A stretch of DNA of 10,354 nt from an uncultured Clostridia bacterium (GCA_947307375.1 CAMZIX010000041.1:1-10354); one strand, 5' to 3'. Positions 1 to 6,604 are shown, counted from the stretch's first letter. A program made the numbers and translations. The notes: a model not told the origin generated them from the letters alone.

Positions 1-173
1 TCATCGGCATCCAGATGGCGGGCGCCTATGTGGGCAGCACGCTGATGCCGCCGCTCTTCGGCCTGCTGGCGAACGCGCTTTCCCTCAACCTGTATCCGGT
101 CTGGCTCCTCGTCCTGCTGGCGCTGCTCGTCGGCATGACGGAACGGGTCAACCGGCTCTGTGAAAACAAATAA
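1..173 (+). CDS. MFS transporter, C-terminal end (partial)
   Basis: The reading frame is open from the window edge (first full codon at 3) to a TAA at 171-173 and gives the last 56 residues of a membrane protein. The visible part has two hydrophobic segments. The first begins with the Gly/Ala-rich pattern GIQMAGAYVGSTLMPPLFG and is followed by a second helix and a short basic tail (ERVNRLCENK). This Gly-rich helix followed by a final helix and a short cytoplasmic tail is typical of helices 11-12 of major facilitator superfamily permeases, especially the fucose-permease-like MFS proteins of Clostridia. The substrate cannot be told from this fragment. A terminator follows directly, so the gene ends its transcription unit here. 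Confidence 0.7.
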   Translation, partial: IGIQMAGAYVGSTLMPPLFGLLANALSLNLYPVWLLVLLALLVGMTERVNRLCENK

Positions 174-185
174 GCGAAATAAAAT

Positions 186-216
186 GGCAGAGGAGTGCGA
201 AACGCGCTCCTCTGCC
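186..216. terminator. Bidirectional intrinsic terminator between the MFS gene and ktrA
   Basis: Positions 186-199 and 203-216 form a 14-bp stem (one G-T pair) around an AAA loop. On the minus strand the stem is followed by ATTTTATTT, a usable U-tract for the ktrBA transcript. On the plus strand only a short TT follows, so termination of the MFS transcript may be weaker. The position between two convergent genes fits a shared terminator. Confidence 0.8.
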
Positions 217-232
217 TTGTGCTGTCCCGAGT

Positions 233-877
233 TTATTTCAGTTTTTTCAGCTTCGCCACGTCGGCGACCACGATCAGCTTCATGCTCTGATCCAGCTTCA
301 TGTCCGGATCGGCCAGGGTGCCGGTCGAGTTGCCGCGGATAATGGCGACCACATTGATCGAGTACTTTTTCCTGAGATTCAGCTCCACGAGGCTCTTCCC
401 GACCCATTCCGGCCGGACGTCCATCGAGACCATGGAGAGGTTCTCCGACAGCTCGATGATATCCATGAAGCCGGAGCTCAGCAGGTTCTTGGCAAGGCGG
501 ATGCCGGATTCGTTTTCCGGGAAGACGACCCGGTCCGCGCCGACGCGGCTCAGGATCCGGCAGTGCATCTCGCTCGAGCCCTTGGCGACGACGGTTTTCA
601 CACCGAGCTCCTTGCACAGCATGGTTGCCATGACGCTGGCCTCCAGGTGGTTGGCCATGGCGATGATGACGACGTCGACGTTGGACACGCCCAGTTGCCG
701 CAGCACGTCGAGGTCGGTGACGTCCGCGCACTTGCAGAAGGGCAGCTCGTCGACCAGAGAGTTGACGGTCTCTTCGCCGATATCGACGGCCAGCACCTCC
801 GCGCCGTTTTTGACAAGCTCCTTGGCGACGGCCGTTCCGTAGCGGCCGAGTCCGAAAATGGCGTATGACAGTTTCAT
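233..877 (-). CDS. ktrA: KtrA/TrkA-type potassium channel regulatory subunit (single RCK)
   Basis: Cytoplasmic gating subunit of a Ktr-type K+ importer; in the family it forms an octameric ring that binds ATP/ADP or NAD(H) and docks on the KtrB dimer. The protein has 214 residues, the usual length for a one-RCK subunit. Residues 1 to about 130 form a Rossmann RCK_N domain with the dinucleotide motif GLGRYG (9-14) and the acidic residue closing strand 2 (D32). Residues from about 140 to the end match an RCK_C (TrkA_C) domain, which in Bacillota KtrA proteins is a known c-di-AMP binding site; binding here is inferred from family only. The gene lies 22 nt downstream of ktrB on the same strand, so the two are co-transcribed. 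The ribosome binding site is modest (AAAGGA about 12 nt before the ATG). A terminator follows the stop. Confidence 0.93.
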   Translation of the reverse strand: MKLSYAIFGLGRYGTAVAKELVKNGAEVLAVDIGEETVNSLVDELPFCKCADVTDLDVLRQLGVSNVDVVIIAMANHLEASVMATMLCKELGVKTVVAKGSSEMHCRILSRVGADRVVFPENESGIRLAKNLLSSGFMDIIELSENLSMVSMDVRPEWVGKSLVELNLRKKYSINVVAIIRGNSTGTLADPDMKLDQSMKLIVVADVAKLKKLK

Positions 878-899
878 GCTTATCCCGATTCCTTTCTTT

Positions 900-2255
900 T
901 CAGCCTACGCTGATCTGCTCTGTCGGATTCTTGATCAGGTTGGATTTTTCTTTTCTGGTATTCAGCGCAATAAACAGCGAGATAGGCCCGACCCGGCCCA
1001 GATACATCGTCACGATGATGATCAGCTTCCCGTACAGGTTCAGCGTGGAGGTGAAGTCCCGGGTCAGACCGACCGTCGCGGTCGCGCTGACCGTTTCGTA
1101 GAGGACGTCCAGCACGTCCGCTCCGGTGACGGCCTCCAGCAGAACGGTCGCCGTGGCCATGATCAGAAAGGAGACGCTGAAGACGGCGACGGCCTTGCTG
1201 ACCGCCTGCTTCGGGATCGTCCGCTGGAAGAGCGAGCTGTCCTCCCGGTTTTTCAGGGTGGAAAAGGCGGAGACAAGAAGAACGGCGACCGTTACGGTCT
1301 TAATGCCGCCCGCAGTCCCGGTGGGAGAGCCGCCGATAAACATGAACAGCAGCGCCACGAGCGAGGAGGAGTTCGTCAGATCCTGCTGGGGAACGGTCGA
1401 AAAGCCCGCCGTTCGCGTTGTGACCGACTGGAAGAAGGCGACCATGAGCTTTTGAGGCAGGGTAAAGCTCCCGATCGTGCGGGGATTGTCGTACTCAAAG
1501 AGGAAAAACAGCAGGACGCCGGAGAGGATCAGAGCGCCGGTCATCACCAGAGCGATCTTGCTGTGGAGGGTCAGCAGCTGCGACCAGCGCCTTTTCCCCC
1601 TGCGCCGTTCGCCCGCTGCGCTCAGGACGTCCCACCAGACGAAGTAGCCGATGCCGCCCAGGATGATCAGCAGGCAGGTGGTAAAGTTTACCGTCGGATT
1701 CAGGACGTAGCGGCACAGGCTGTCCTCGGCCAGGACGTCAAGGCCTGCGTTGCAGAAGGCGGAAACGGAGGTGAACAGGGAGATCCAGAGACCCCGCGCG
1801 CCGTATTCCGGCACAAAGACCGTCATGTACAGCAGCGCGCCCGCAGCTTCCACAAGGAAGGTGCCGAGCAGGACTTTTTTCGTGAAGGAGACGAGACCGG
1901 ACAGAGTGTTCAGGTTGAAGGCATCCTGGATCAGCATCCGGTCGGCGATACCGATCTTGCGGCGAAAGCTGAGCATCATGGCCGTCATGAAGGTGACGAC
2001 GCCCAGTCCGCCGATCTGGATCAGCAGCAGGATGACGACCTGCCCGAACAGGCTCCAGGTAGAATAGGTGGGGAGCGTCACCAGCCCGGTGACGCAGACG
2101 GACGTGGTGGCGGTAAACAGGGCGTCGATGAAGGAGACCTTCCGCCCCTGCACGGCGCTGAACGGCAGCATGAGCAGCAGGGTGCCGACGGCGACGACCA
2201 GCAGGAAGGCGAGCATGATCGTCTGCGTGGAGGAGAAGCGTATTTTCTTTTTCAT
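900..2255 (-). CDS. ktrB: KtrB/TrkH-family potassium uptake channel subunit
   Basis: Membrane channel subunit for K+ uptake, working with the KtrA ring encoded just downstream. The 451 residues carry the four-fold repeated M1-P-M2 fold of the SKT superfamily. Each of the four pore loops has its filter glycine: TSVCVTGL (G57), SAFCNAG (G171), TTRTAGFST (G284) and SATATVGLT (G396). The Gly-rich intramembrane gate of the third repeat is present as GGSPTGTAGGIKT (308-320), as is the conserved Arg of the last helix (MYLGRVGP, R421). The length and the short N-terminus are those of KtrB rather than the longer TrkH. The start is supported by AGGAGG at 2263-2268 with a 7-nt spacer. A sigma-A promoter lies upstream (2340-2368). 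KtrB is usually Na+-dependent in the family; that cannot be read here. Confidence 0.94.
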   Translation of the reverse strand: MKKKIRFSSTQTIMLAFLLVVAVGTLLLMLPFSAVQGRKVSFIDALFTATTSVCVTGLVTLPTYSTWSLFGQVVILLLIQIGGLGVVTFMTAMMLSFRRKIGIADRMLIQDAFNLNTLSGLVSFTKKVLLGTFLVEAAGALLYMTVFVPEYGARGLWISLFTSVSAFCNAGLDVLAEDSLCRYVLNPTVNFTTCLLIILGGIGYFVWWDVLSAAGERRRGKRRWSQLLTLHSKIALVMTGALILSGVLLFFLFEYDNPRTIGSFTLPQKLMVAFFQSVTTRTAGFSTVPQQDLTNSSSLVALLFMFIGGSPTGTAGGIKTVTVAVLLVSAFSTLKNREDSSLFQRTIPKQAVSKAVAVFSVSFLIMATATVLLEAVTGADVLDVLYETVSATATVGLTRDFTSTLNLYGKLIIIVTMYLGRVGPISLFIALNTRKEKSNLIKNPTEQISVG

Positions 2256-2281
2256 TCTGAGCCCTCCTCTCGGTCTGAAAC

Positions 2282-2302
2282 GCCCGGCGGCGGGAGCCGG
2301 GC
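2282..2302 (-). other. GC hairpin in the ktrB 5' leader
   Basis: GCCCGGC (2282-2288) and GCCGGGC (2296-2302) form a perfect 7-bp all-GC stem with a 7-nt loop, ending about 14 nt upstream of the ktrB ribosome binding site. No U-tract follows on the minus strand, so it is not an intrinsic terminator. It may stabilise the leader or be a protein-binding site; function unknown. Confidence 0.5.
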
Positions 2303-2320
2303 CTGCTCCTGCGCATCACA

Positions 2321-2342
2321 AATGGATTTGTATCAATCCATT
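2321..2342. promoter_or_regulatory. Inverted repeat at the ktrBA transcription start (candidate operator)
   Basis: AATGGATT (2321-2328) and AATCCATT (2335-2342) form a perfect 8-bp inverted repeat with a 6-nt spacer. It runs into the -10 box of the minus-strand promoter (2340-2345) and spans the predicted start site near 2333. This is where a repressor would act, or it could be a hairpin at the very 5' end of the mRNA. The repeat is seen; the function is inferred. Confidence 0.45.
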
Positions 2343-2368
2343 ATAATATCACCCGGCATATTTTGCAA
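2340..2368 (-). promoter_or_regulatory. Sigma-A promoter of ktrB-ktrA
   Basis: Read on the minus strand: TTGCAA (-35, 2363-2368), exactly 17 bp, then a consensus TATAAT (-10, 2340-2345). The expected start is near 2333, giving a leader of about 78 nt that contains the GC hairpin at 2282-2302. Confidence 0.65.
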
Positions 2369-2377
2369 CGCGTTTCA

Positions 2378-2408
2378 CTCCGGAAAACAAAAAGAAGGCT
2401 CCGGGAAA
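2378..2408. repeat. Direct repeat pair between the two divergent K+ operon promoters
   Basis: CTCCGGAAAA (2378-2387) and CTCCGGGAAA (2399-2408) match at 9 of 10 positions and start 21 bp apart, i.e. on the same face of the helix. They lie in the 46 bp between the -35 boxes of the ktrBA promoter (ends 2368) and the trkAH promoter (begins 2415). This is a typical layout for a dimeric or tandem-binding regulator acting on both promoters. No regulator gene is present in the window. Confidence 0.45.
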
Positions 2409-2412
2409 TATG

Positions 2413-2443
2413 TCTGTACAGAAAGCGGCGGAAGTGATAAAAT
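2413..2443 (+). promoter_or_regulatory. Extended -10 promoter of trkA-trkH
   Basis: TGTACA (-35-like, 2415-2420, 4 of 6 to consensus), 17 bp, then TAAAAT (-10, 2438-2443, 5 of 6) preceded by the extended -10 motif TGA (2435-2437). The -35 sits inside a perfect 10-bp palindrome TCTGTACAGA (2413-2422), which could be an operator. Expected start near 2450, leaving a leader of about 48 nt. Confidence 0.55.
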
Positions 2444-2453
2444 AATAAAATAA

Positions 2454-2473
2454 ACCGAAAACCGAAAACCGAG
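2454..2473 (+). repeat. Short 7-nt tandem repeat in the trkA leader
   Basis: ACCGAAA occurs at 2454-2460 and 2461-2467, with a shortened third copy ACCGAG at 2468-2473. The array lies between the predicted transcription start and the ribosome binding site, in an A-rich unstructured leader. It may be a replication-slippage site or a landing site for an RNA-binding protein; nothing further can be shown. Confidence 0.5.
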
Positions 2474-2476
2474 TAT

Positions 2477-2490
2477 CTTCCGAAAGGAGG
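2477..2490 (+). promoter_or_regulatory. Hairpin that can sequester the trkA ribosome binding site
   Basis: CTTCC (2477-2481) can pair with GGAGG (2486-2490), with one G-U pair, closed by a GAAA tetraloop of the stable GNRA class. The 3' arm is the entire Shine-Dalgarno core, set 7 nt before the trkA ATG (2498). Folding would therefore hide the site. The stem is only 5 bp, so the effect may be a modest tuning of translation. Confidence 0.4.
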
Positions 2491-2497
2491 ACCCAAG

Positions 2498-3862
2498 ATG
2501 AAAATCATCATCGCAGGCGGCGGAAAGGTCGGCTATTCCGTCGCGGAAACGCTTTCCGCCGAGGGTCACGACATCACGGTCATCGACCGGGATCCGCAGG
2601 TCATCGAGCACGTGTCCAACACGCTGGACGTGATCTGCGCGCTCGGCACGGCCACCAGCCACGAGACCCTGCGCGAGGCCGGCGCGGCCCATGCGGATCT
2701 GCTGCTGGCCGCGACCCAGCAGGACGAGGTGAACATGATCTGCGGCATCACCGCGCGCAAGCTCGGGACCCGACATGTGGCGGCCCGCATCCGCGACCCG
2801 GAATACCTGTACCAGACGGCCTTCCTGCAGGAGGCGCTCGGCCTGAGCGTGATCATCAACCCCGAATACGAATGCGCGCGCGAGATCGCCCGCATCCTCC
2901 GATTTCCGAGCGCTTCGCGCGTGGACACCTTTTCCAAGGGCACGGTGGAGATCGTCGAATACCGCGTGCCGAAGGGCAGCCGCCTGCACGGCATGACGCT
3001 GCGCGATCTGCCGCAGGCCTGCGGCGCCCGCGTGCTGGTCGTCGTGGTGGAGCGCGGCGGAGAGGCGCTGATCCCCAACGGCAATTTCGAGCTGCGGAGC
3101 GGGGACGTGCTCTCCCTCAGCGGTGCCAACGCCGAGCTGCGGAAGTTCTTCGAATCCATCGGGCAGTACCGCCGCCCGGTGAAGAACCTGATGATCATGG
3201 GCGGCGGCCGCATCGCCGTCTACCTGACCCGGATGATGGAGGAGAGCGGCATTTCTGTCACCGTCGTCGAACGGGACGAGGCGCGCTGTGAACAGCTCTG
3301 CGACCTGATCCCGCATGCCGCGATCGTCTGTGGAGACGCGACCAGGAACGACGTGCTGGCCGAGGAAGGCATCGCCCGGGCGGACGCTTTCGCGGCGCTG
3401 ACGGGCGAGGACGGCGACAATATCGTGGTCTCGCTGTTCGCCAGACGCTGCCAGGTGCCCAAGATCGTCACCAAGGTCAACCGCGAGCATTTCTCCGGCA
3501 TCCTGGAGAGCTCCGGCCTCGAAAGCGTCGTTACGCCCAAGGAACTGGTGGCCCAGCAGCTGACCCGATATGTGCGCGCGCTCGACGGAAGCCGCGGCGG
3601 CGGGATGGAGACCCTGCACCGTCTGGCCGACGGCAAGGCCGAGGCGCTTGAATTCCGGGTAGGCGAGAAATCGAAGGTCGTCGGGATCCCGTTCAAAGAC
3701 CTGAAACTGAAAAACAACGTCCTGATCGGCGCGGTGATCCGCGGCGGCAAAAGCATCATCCCCAACGGCCTGACCGTGCTGCAGCCCGGCGACCACGCGG
3801 TGATCGTCAGCAAGACCGGCCGTCTGACCGGTCTGGACCAGATCCTGGAGGGCGGGAAATGA
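2498..3862 (+). CDS. trkA: Trk system potassium uptake regulator TrkA (two RCK modules)
   Basis: Peripheral cytoplasmic subunit that binds nucleotides and gates the TrkH channel encoded next. The 454 residues are the usual length of tandem-RCK TrkA. Module 1: RCK_N at about 1-125 with GGGKVG (7-12) and D30 closing strand 2, then RCK_C at about 140-222. Module 2: RCK_N at about 229-350 with GGGRIA (235-240, last Gly replaced by Ala, which Rossmann folds allow) and E258, then RCK_C at about 370-452. Each C-terminal part carries an IPNG motif and a GD(V/H) turn typical of TrkA_C. The start has a strong AAAGGAGG 7 nt upstream. The stop overlaps the trkH start (ATGA), so translation is probably coupled. 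Transcribed divergently from ktrBA. Confidence 0.95.
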   Translation: MKIIIAGGGKVGYSVAETLSAEGHDITVIDRDPQVIEHVSNTLDVICALGTATSHETLREAGAAHADLLLAATQQDEVNMICGITARKLGTRHVAARIRDPEYLYQTAFLQEALGLSVIINPEYECAREIARILRFPSASRVDTFSKGTVEIVEYRVPKGSRLHGMTLRDLPQACGARVLVVVVERGGEALIPNGNFELRSGDVLSLSGANAELRKFFESIGQYRRPVKNLMIMGGGRIAVYLTRMMEESGISVTVVERDEARCEQLCDLIPHAAIVCGDATRNDVLAEEGIARADAFAALTGEDGDNIVVSLFARRCQVPKIVTKVNREHFSGILESSGLESVVTPKELVAQQLTRYVRALDGSRGGGMETLHRLADGKAEALEFRVGEKSKVVGIPFKDLKLKNNVLIGAVIRGGKSIIPNGLTVLQPGDHAVIVSKTGRLTGLDQILEGGK

Positions 3863-5301
3863 ACGGCCGCATGATCGCGAGGACCCTCGGCATCGTATTG
3901 CTGATGCTGGCCGGCTTCCTGCTGCTGCCGCTGACCGTGGGGCTGATCTACGGCGAAAACGTGCGCGGATTCGGGCTGACGATCGCCTTGTCGGCCGTGC
4001 TGGGCCTGCTGCTGTTGCTGGGCCTGAAGCCGAAGAGCACCGAGATCTACGCGAGGGAGGGCTTCGCGGCGGTCGGCCTGGTCTGGATCATGATGAGCCT
4101 GGTCGGCGCGCTGCCGCTGGTGCTGAGCGGGGATATCCCGCGCTATATCGACGCCGTGTTCGAGGTCACCTCCGGCTTCACCACGACCGGCGCCTCCGTG
4201 CTGCCCAACGTCGAAGCCCTGTCGCGCTCCGGTCAGTTCTGGCGCATCTTCACCCACTGGCTGGGCGGCATGGGCGTGCTGGTCTTCGTGATGGCGGTCA
4301 TGCCCATGGGCGGCGACCGCTCCATGCACATCATGCGCGCCGAGGTGCCAGGCCCCACCGTGGGCAAACTCGTCCCGCGCGCCCGCAAGACGGCGATGAT
4401 TCTGTATCTGATTTATCTCGGCATGACGCTGCTGGAGACGATGCTGCTGATGTTCGGCGGCCTGAGCTTCTACGACGCGCTGCTGCATTCCTTCGCCTCG
4501 GCGGGTACCGGCGGCTTTTCGACGCGAACGGCCAGCATCGCGGCCTTTGACAGCGCTTACGTCGAAATCGTGATCGGCGTGTTTCTGGTCCTCTTCTGCA
4601 CGAACTTCAACCTTTATTATCTCATATTGATCGGCCGCACGAAGGAAGCGCTGAAGAGCGAAGAGCTGCACTGGCTCTGGGGCATCATTGCCGTCAGCGT
4701 GGCGGCGATCGCCATCGGCATCCGTCCGATCTACGGCAGCATCGGCACCACCCTCCGCCACGCTTTCTTCAACGTCGCGACGATCATTTCGACGACGGGC
4801 TTCGGCACGGAGGATTTTACCAAATGGCCCGGCTATATCCAGACGCTGCTCGTGTGCCTGATGCTGATCGGCGGCTGCGCCGGCAGCACCGGCGGCGGCC
4901 TCAAGATCTCGCGTGTGATCCTGCTGGTAAAGACCGCGGCGGCGGATATGAGGAAGATGGTGCGCCCCCGCAGCGTCAATCGCGTGTCGCTGGACGGCCA
5001 GCGTGTCAGCCGGGAGACCAGCAGCGCCGTATACACCTATTTTGCACTCTATATGCTGATCCTGCTCGGCTGCTCCTTCCTGGTCTCCTTCGACGGCTAT
5101 GATTTCGCCACCAACTTCACGGCGGCGATCTCCTGCATGTCGAACATCGGACCCGGCCTGTCGCTGATCGGCCCGAAAGGGAGCTTCGGCATCTTCTCCG
5201 ACTTTTCCAAGATCGTCCTGTCGATCACCATGCTCTGCGGCCGCCTGGAGATCTACGCGATTTTGATCCTCTTCCTCCCCTCCACCTGGCGGAAGAACTG
5301 A
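3859..5301 (+). CDS. trkH: Trk system potassium channel subunit TrkH
   Basis: Membrane channel of a Trk K+ importer, partner of the preceding TrkA. The 480 residues match TrkH length, including the extra N-terminal hydrophobic hairpin (about 8-55) that KtrB lacks. The four filter loops are TTTGAS (G111), GTGGFST (G219), STTGFGT (G314) and SNIGPG (G431). The gating loop of repeat three is GGCAGSTGGGLK (338-349) and the conserved Arg of the last helix is R462. The start overlaps trkA by 4 bp and has GGAGGG at 3847-3852. No terminator separates it from the zinc-ribbon gene 37 bp further on. This channel and the KtrB at 900-2255 are clearly diverged paralogues, so the cell has two distinct K+ importers. 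Confidence 0.95.
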   Translation: MNGRMIARTLGIVLLMLAGFLLLPLTVGLIYGENVRGFGLTIALSAVLGLLLLLGLKPKSTEIYAREGFAAVGLVWIMMSLVGALPLVLSGDIPRYIDAVFEVTSGFTTTGASVLPNVEALSRSGQFWRIFTHWLGGMGVLVFVMAVMPMGGDRSMHIMRAEVPGPTVGKLVPRARKTAMILYLIYLGMTLLETMLLMFGGLSFYDALLHSFASAGTGGFSTRTASIAAFDSAYVEIVIGVFLVLFCTNFNLYYLILIGRTKEALKSEELHWLWGIIAVSVAAIAIGIRPIYGSIGTTLRHAFFNVATIISTTGFGTEDFTKWPGYIQTLLVCLMLIGGCAGSTGGGLKISRVILLVKTAAADMRKMVRPRSVNRVSLDGQRVSRETSSAVYTYFALYMLILLGCSFLVSFDGYDFATNFTAAISCMSNIGPGLSLIGPKGSFGIFSDFSKIVLSITMLCGRLEIYAILILFLPSTWRKN

Positions 5302-5338
5302 CAGAAAGAAAAAAACAGATGAAAGGAAGGACCAGATT

Positions 5339-5752
5339 ATGATTTGCCCACACTGCGGCGCCAACAACGAAGACGGCGGACGCTTCTGCACCGAATGCGG
5401 AACGCGTCTGGAAGCGCCCGCTCCCCGGAGCGCGACGCCGCCCCCGAACTATGGCAGCACCGCCCCCAACCGCTACAATCTCACCGCCGATCAGCTTCCG
5501 CCGCAGTACCGCCCGCTCGGCGCCTGGGCGTATTTCGGCTATTCGCTCCTGTTCGCGCTCCCGCTGGTCGGCTTCATCTGCCTGATCATCTTCTCCTTCA
5601 ACGACGACAACATCAACCGCCGCAACTACGCCCGCTCCTTCTGGTGCGCGCTGCTCGTCTCGTTCTCGATCATGATCGTGCTCCTCGTGCTCGCGCTGGT
5701 GTTCGGTGCGTCCCTGCCCGACGTGGCTTCCGCGACAAGATCCTGGCTGTAA
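5339..5752 (+). CDS. Small zinc-ribbon protein with two membrane segments
   Basis: A 137-residue protein. The N-terminus is a zinc ribbon with two CxxC knuckles (C3/C6 and C17/C20), followed by a Pro/Ala-rich linker (about 22-60). Two hydrophobic helices come next (about 62-87 and 100-124), separated by a polar loop NDDNINRRNYAR. The zinc ribbon should face the cytoplasm. Proteins of this shape are common in Clostridia; their function is unknown and none is assigned here. The start follows GGAAGG with an 8-nt spacer. It lies 37 bp after trkH with no terminator between, so read-through from the potassium operon is likely, but a functional link to K+ transport is only suggested by position. A strong terminator follows. 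Confidence 0.82.
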   Translation: MICPHCGANNEDGGRFCTECGTRLEAPAPRSATPPPNYGSTAPNRYNLTADQLPPQYRPLGAWAYFGYSLLFALPLVGFICLIIFSFNDDNINRRNYARSFWCALLVSFSIMIVLLVLALVFGASLPDVASATRSWL

Positions 5753-5766
5753 GCCGCATGCGGCGC

Positions 5767-5802
5767 AAAAAGACGGCGAACCGTTCGGTTCGCCGTCTTT
5801 TT
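5767..5802. terminator. Bidirectional terminator between the zinc-ribbon and PurN-like genes
   Basis: A 12-bp perfect GC-rich stem (5771-5782 with 5787-5798) encloses a GTTC loop. A runs on one side pair with T runs on the other, so each strand ends in a five-base U-tract. It serves the plus-strand gene ending at 5752 and the minus-strand gene ending at 5823. Confidence 0.92.
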
Positions 5803-5822
5803 CACGGTCAGATGCTGTCAGT

Positions 5823-6461
5823 TTACTCGATCACGACGCGCTTGCCGTGGATCTTCAGCTTGCCGGCGCAGTAGAGCGCGACGGCCTGGCTCAGGAGCTT
5901 CCATTCGGCCTCCTCCGTAACCCGGCGGCGCAGCGACTCCGGATCGTCGCCCGGCAGCACGTCCACGGCCTTCTGCAGGATGATGCCGCCGACGCGGCCG
6001 TCCTGATCGCAGAAGAAGGCGGTGGCGCCGGTGACCTTGAGCCCGCGCTCGAGCACGGCGCGCTGGATGTCGCCCTCCTCGTCCTCAAAGGCGGGGTAAA
6101 GGGCCGGGAAGGTGCCGATGATCGCGTTTTTGAACTGGTAGGGGATGACGCCGAGAGGCAGATTGTAGCCGGCGAGGATCACCAGCTCGATATCCATGTC
6201 GCGCAGCTTGTTGGCTACGGCCATGCTGTGGCTGGTCATCGTGGGGAAGAGCTCCGGATCGACCACGTAGGCCGGCACGCCCGCGTTGAGCGCGCGCTGC
6301 ATCGCGTACACGCCCTTTTCCGGGGAGATCACGGCCACCAGCTCGAAGTTCGGCAGCTCTTTGAAATAGATGGAGTCCAGGATGGCCTGGAGCATGGCGC
6401 CGTCGCCCGCGACAAGCGCCGCGGCCCGTACCTTTCTCCTGCTGCCCGCATCCTGCGGCAT
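5823..6461 (-). CDS. PurN-like formyltransferase-fold protein with degenerate active site
   Basis: The 212 residues align along their length with glycinamide ribonucleotide formyltransferase (PurN): GDGAMLQAIL (19-28) corresponds to the phosphate-loop motif, LAGY (96-99) precedes the folate loop, GTFPALYP (116-123) corresponds to NIHPSLLP, and GLKVTGAT...GGIILQ (140-163) to the region ending in GPVILQ. The catalytic triad known from E. coli PurN (N106, H108, D144) is replaced: Asn by G116, His by F118 and, in an ungapped alignment, Asp by R156. The folate-contacting MRIL is NLPL. The fold is therefore recognisable, but formyl transfer by the standard mechanism is unlikely. The gene is intact, has a good ribosome binding site (AGAGGGG, 8-nt spacer) and its own promoter and terminator, so it is not simply decaying. 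A binding or regulatory role, or a different substrate, is possible. No purine genes lie nearby. Confidence 0.75.
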   Translation of the reverse strand: MPQDAGSRRKVRAAALVAGDGAMLQAILDSIYFKELPNFELVAVISPEKGVYAMQRALNAGVPAYVVDPELFPTMTSHSMAVANKLRDMDIELVILAGYNLPLGVIPYQFKNAIIGTFPALYPAFEDEEGDIQRAVLERGLKVTGATAFFCDQDGRVGGIILQKAVDVLPGDDPESLRRRVTEEAEWKLLSQAVALYCAGKLKIHGKRVVIE

Positions 6462-6484
6462 GGCTTACACCCCTCTTTTTGGAC

Positions 6485-6513
6485 TTGTACAATCCGGCCG
6501 GTCAAGGTATAAT
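6485..6513 (+). promoter_or_regulatory. Predicted promoter of the phosphatase-GNAT/BioY operon
   Basis: TTGTAC (6485-6490, first three bases consensus), 17 bp, then a perfect TATAAT (6508-6513); expected start near 6520. The -35 is part of the palindrome TTGTACAA (6485-6492). It lies inside the 5' leader of the minus-strand PurN-like gene and points toward that gene's own promoter. Confidence 0.55.
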
Positions 6514-6518
6514 ATGCT

Positions 6519-6535
6519 CGGTCGTGCGACGACCG
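6519..6535 (+). promoter_or_regulatory. Hairpin/operator-like inverted repeat at the plus-strand start site
   Basis: CGGTCGT (6519-6525) and ACGACCG (6529-6535) form a perfect 7-bp stem with a GCG loop, at the predicted first nucleotides of the plus-strand transcript. A further copy of GCCGGTC (6497-6503) is the inverse of GACCGGC (6531-6537), so the -10 box is flanked by inverted arms. It could be a repressor site or a 5' stabilising hairpin. Confidence 0.4.
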
Positions 6536-6560
6536 GCATACTGCCCCTACATATCAGTTT

Positions 6561-6589
6561 ATTATACTTCATTCCGGCCATTCGGTCAA
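6561..6589 (-). promoter_or_regulatory. Sigma-A promoter of the PurN-like gene
   Basis: Read on the minus strand: TTGACC (-35, 6584-6589, 5 of 6), exactly 17 bp, then a perfect TATAAT (-10, 6561-6566). Expected start near 6554, giving a leader of about 93 nt. This is the closest match to the sigma-A consensus in the window. Confidence 0.7.
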
Positions 6590-6604
6590 GATTCGGGTGC
6601 CACG

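Noticed and set aside
160..342. Short plus-strand frame of 60 codons after the MFS gene
   Set aside because: It passes through the terminator hairpin and then runs antisense to ktrA, with Arg/Ser-rich composition and no ribosome binding site.
2256..2497. ydaO-type c-di-AMP riboswitch upstream of ktrB
   Set aside because: The predicted leader is only about 78 nt, too short for this riboswitch, and shows only one simple GC hairpin.
3220..5391. A 723-codon open frame antisense to trkA/trkH, and similarly long antisense frames at 858-2453, 2375-3796 and 7557-8780
   Set aside because: They lie opposite well-recognised genes, have low-complexity Arg/Ala/Gln/Asp/His-rich translations, and are explained by the scarcity of stop codons in GC-rich DNA.
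6479..6604. N-terminal extension of the phosphatase-GNAT gene to an ATG at 6479
   Set aside because: The extension would start upstream of the predicted transcription start, is not phosphatase-like, and the conserved IRH motif fits a start at 6605.
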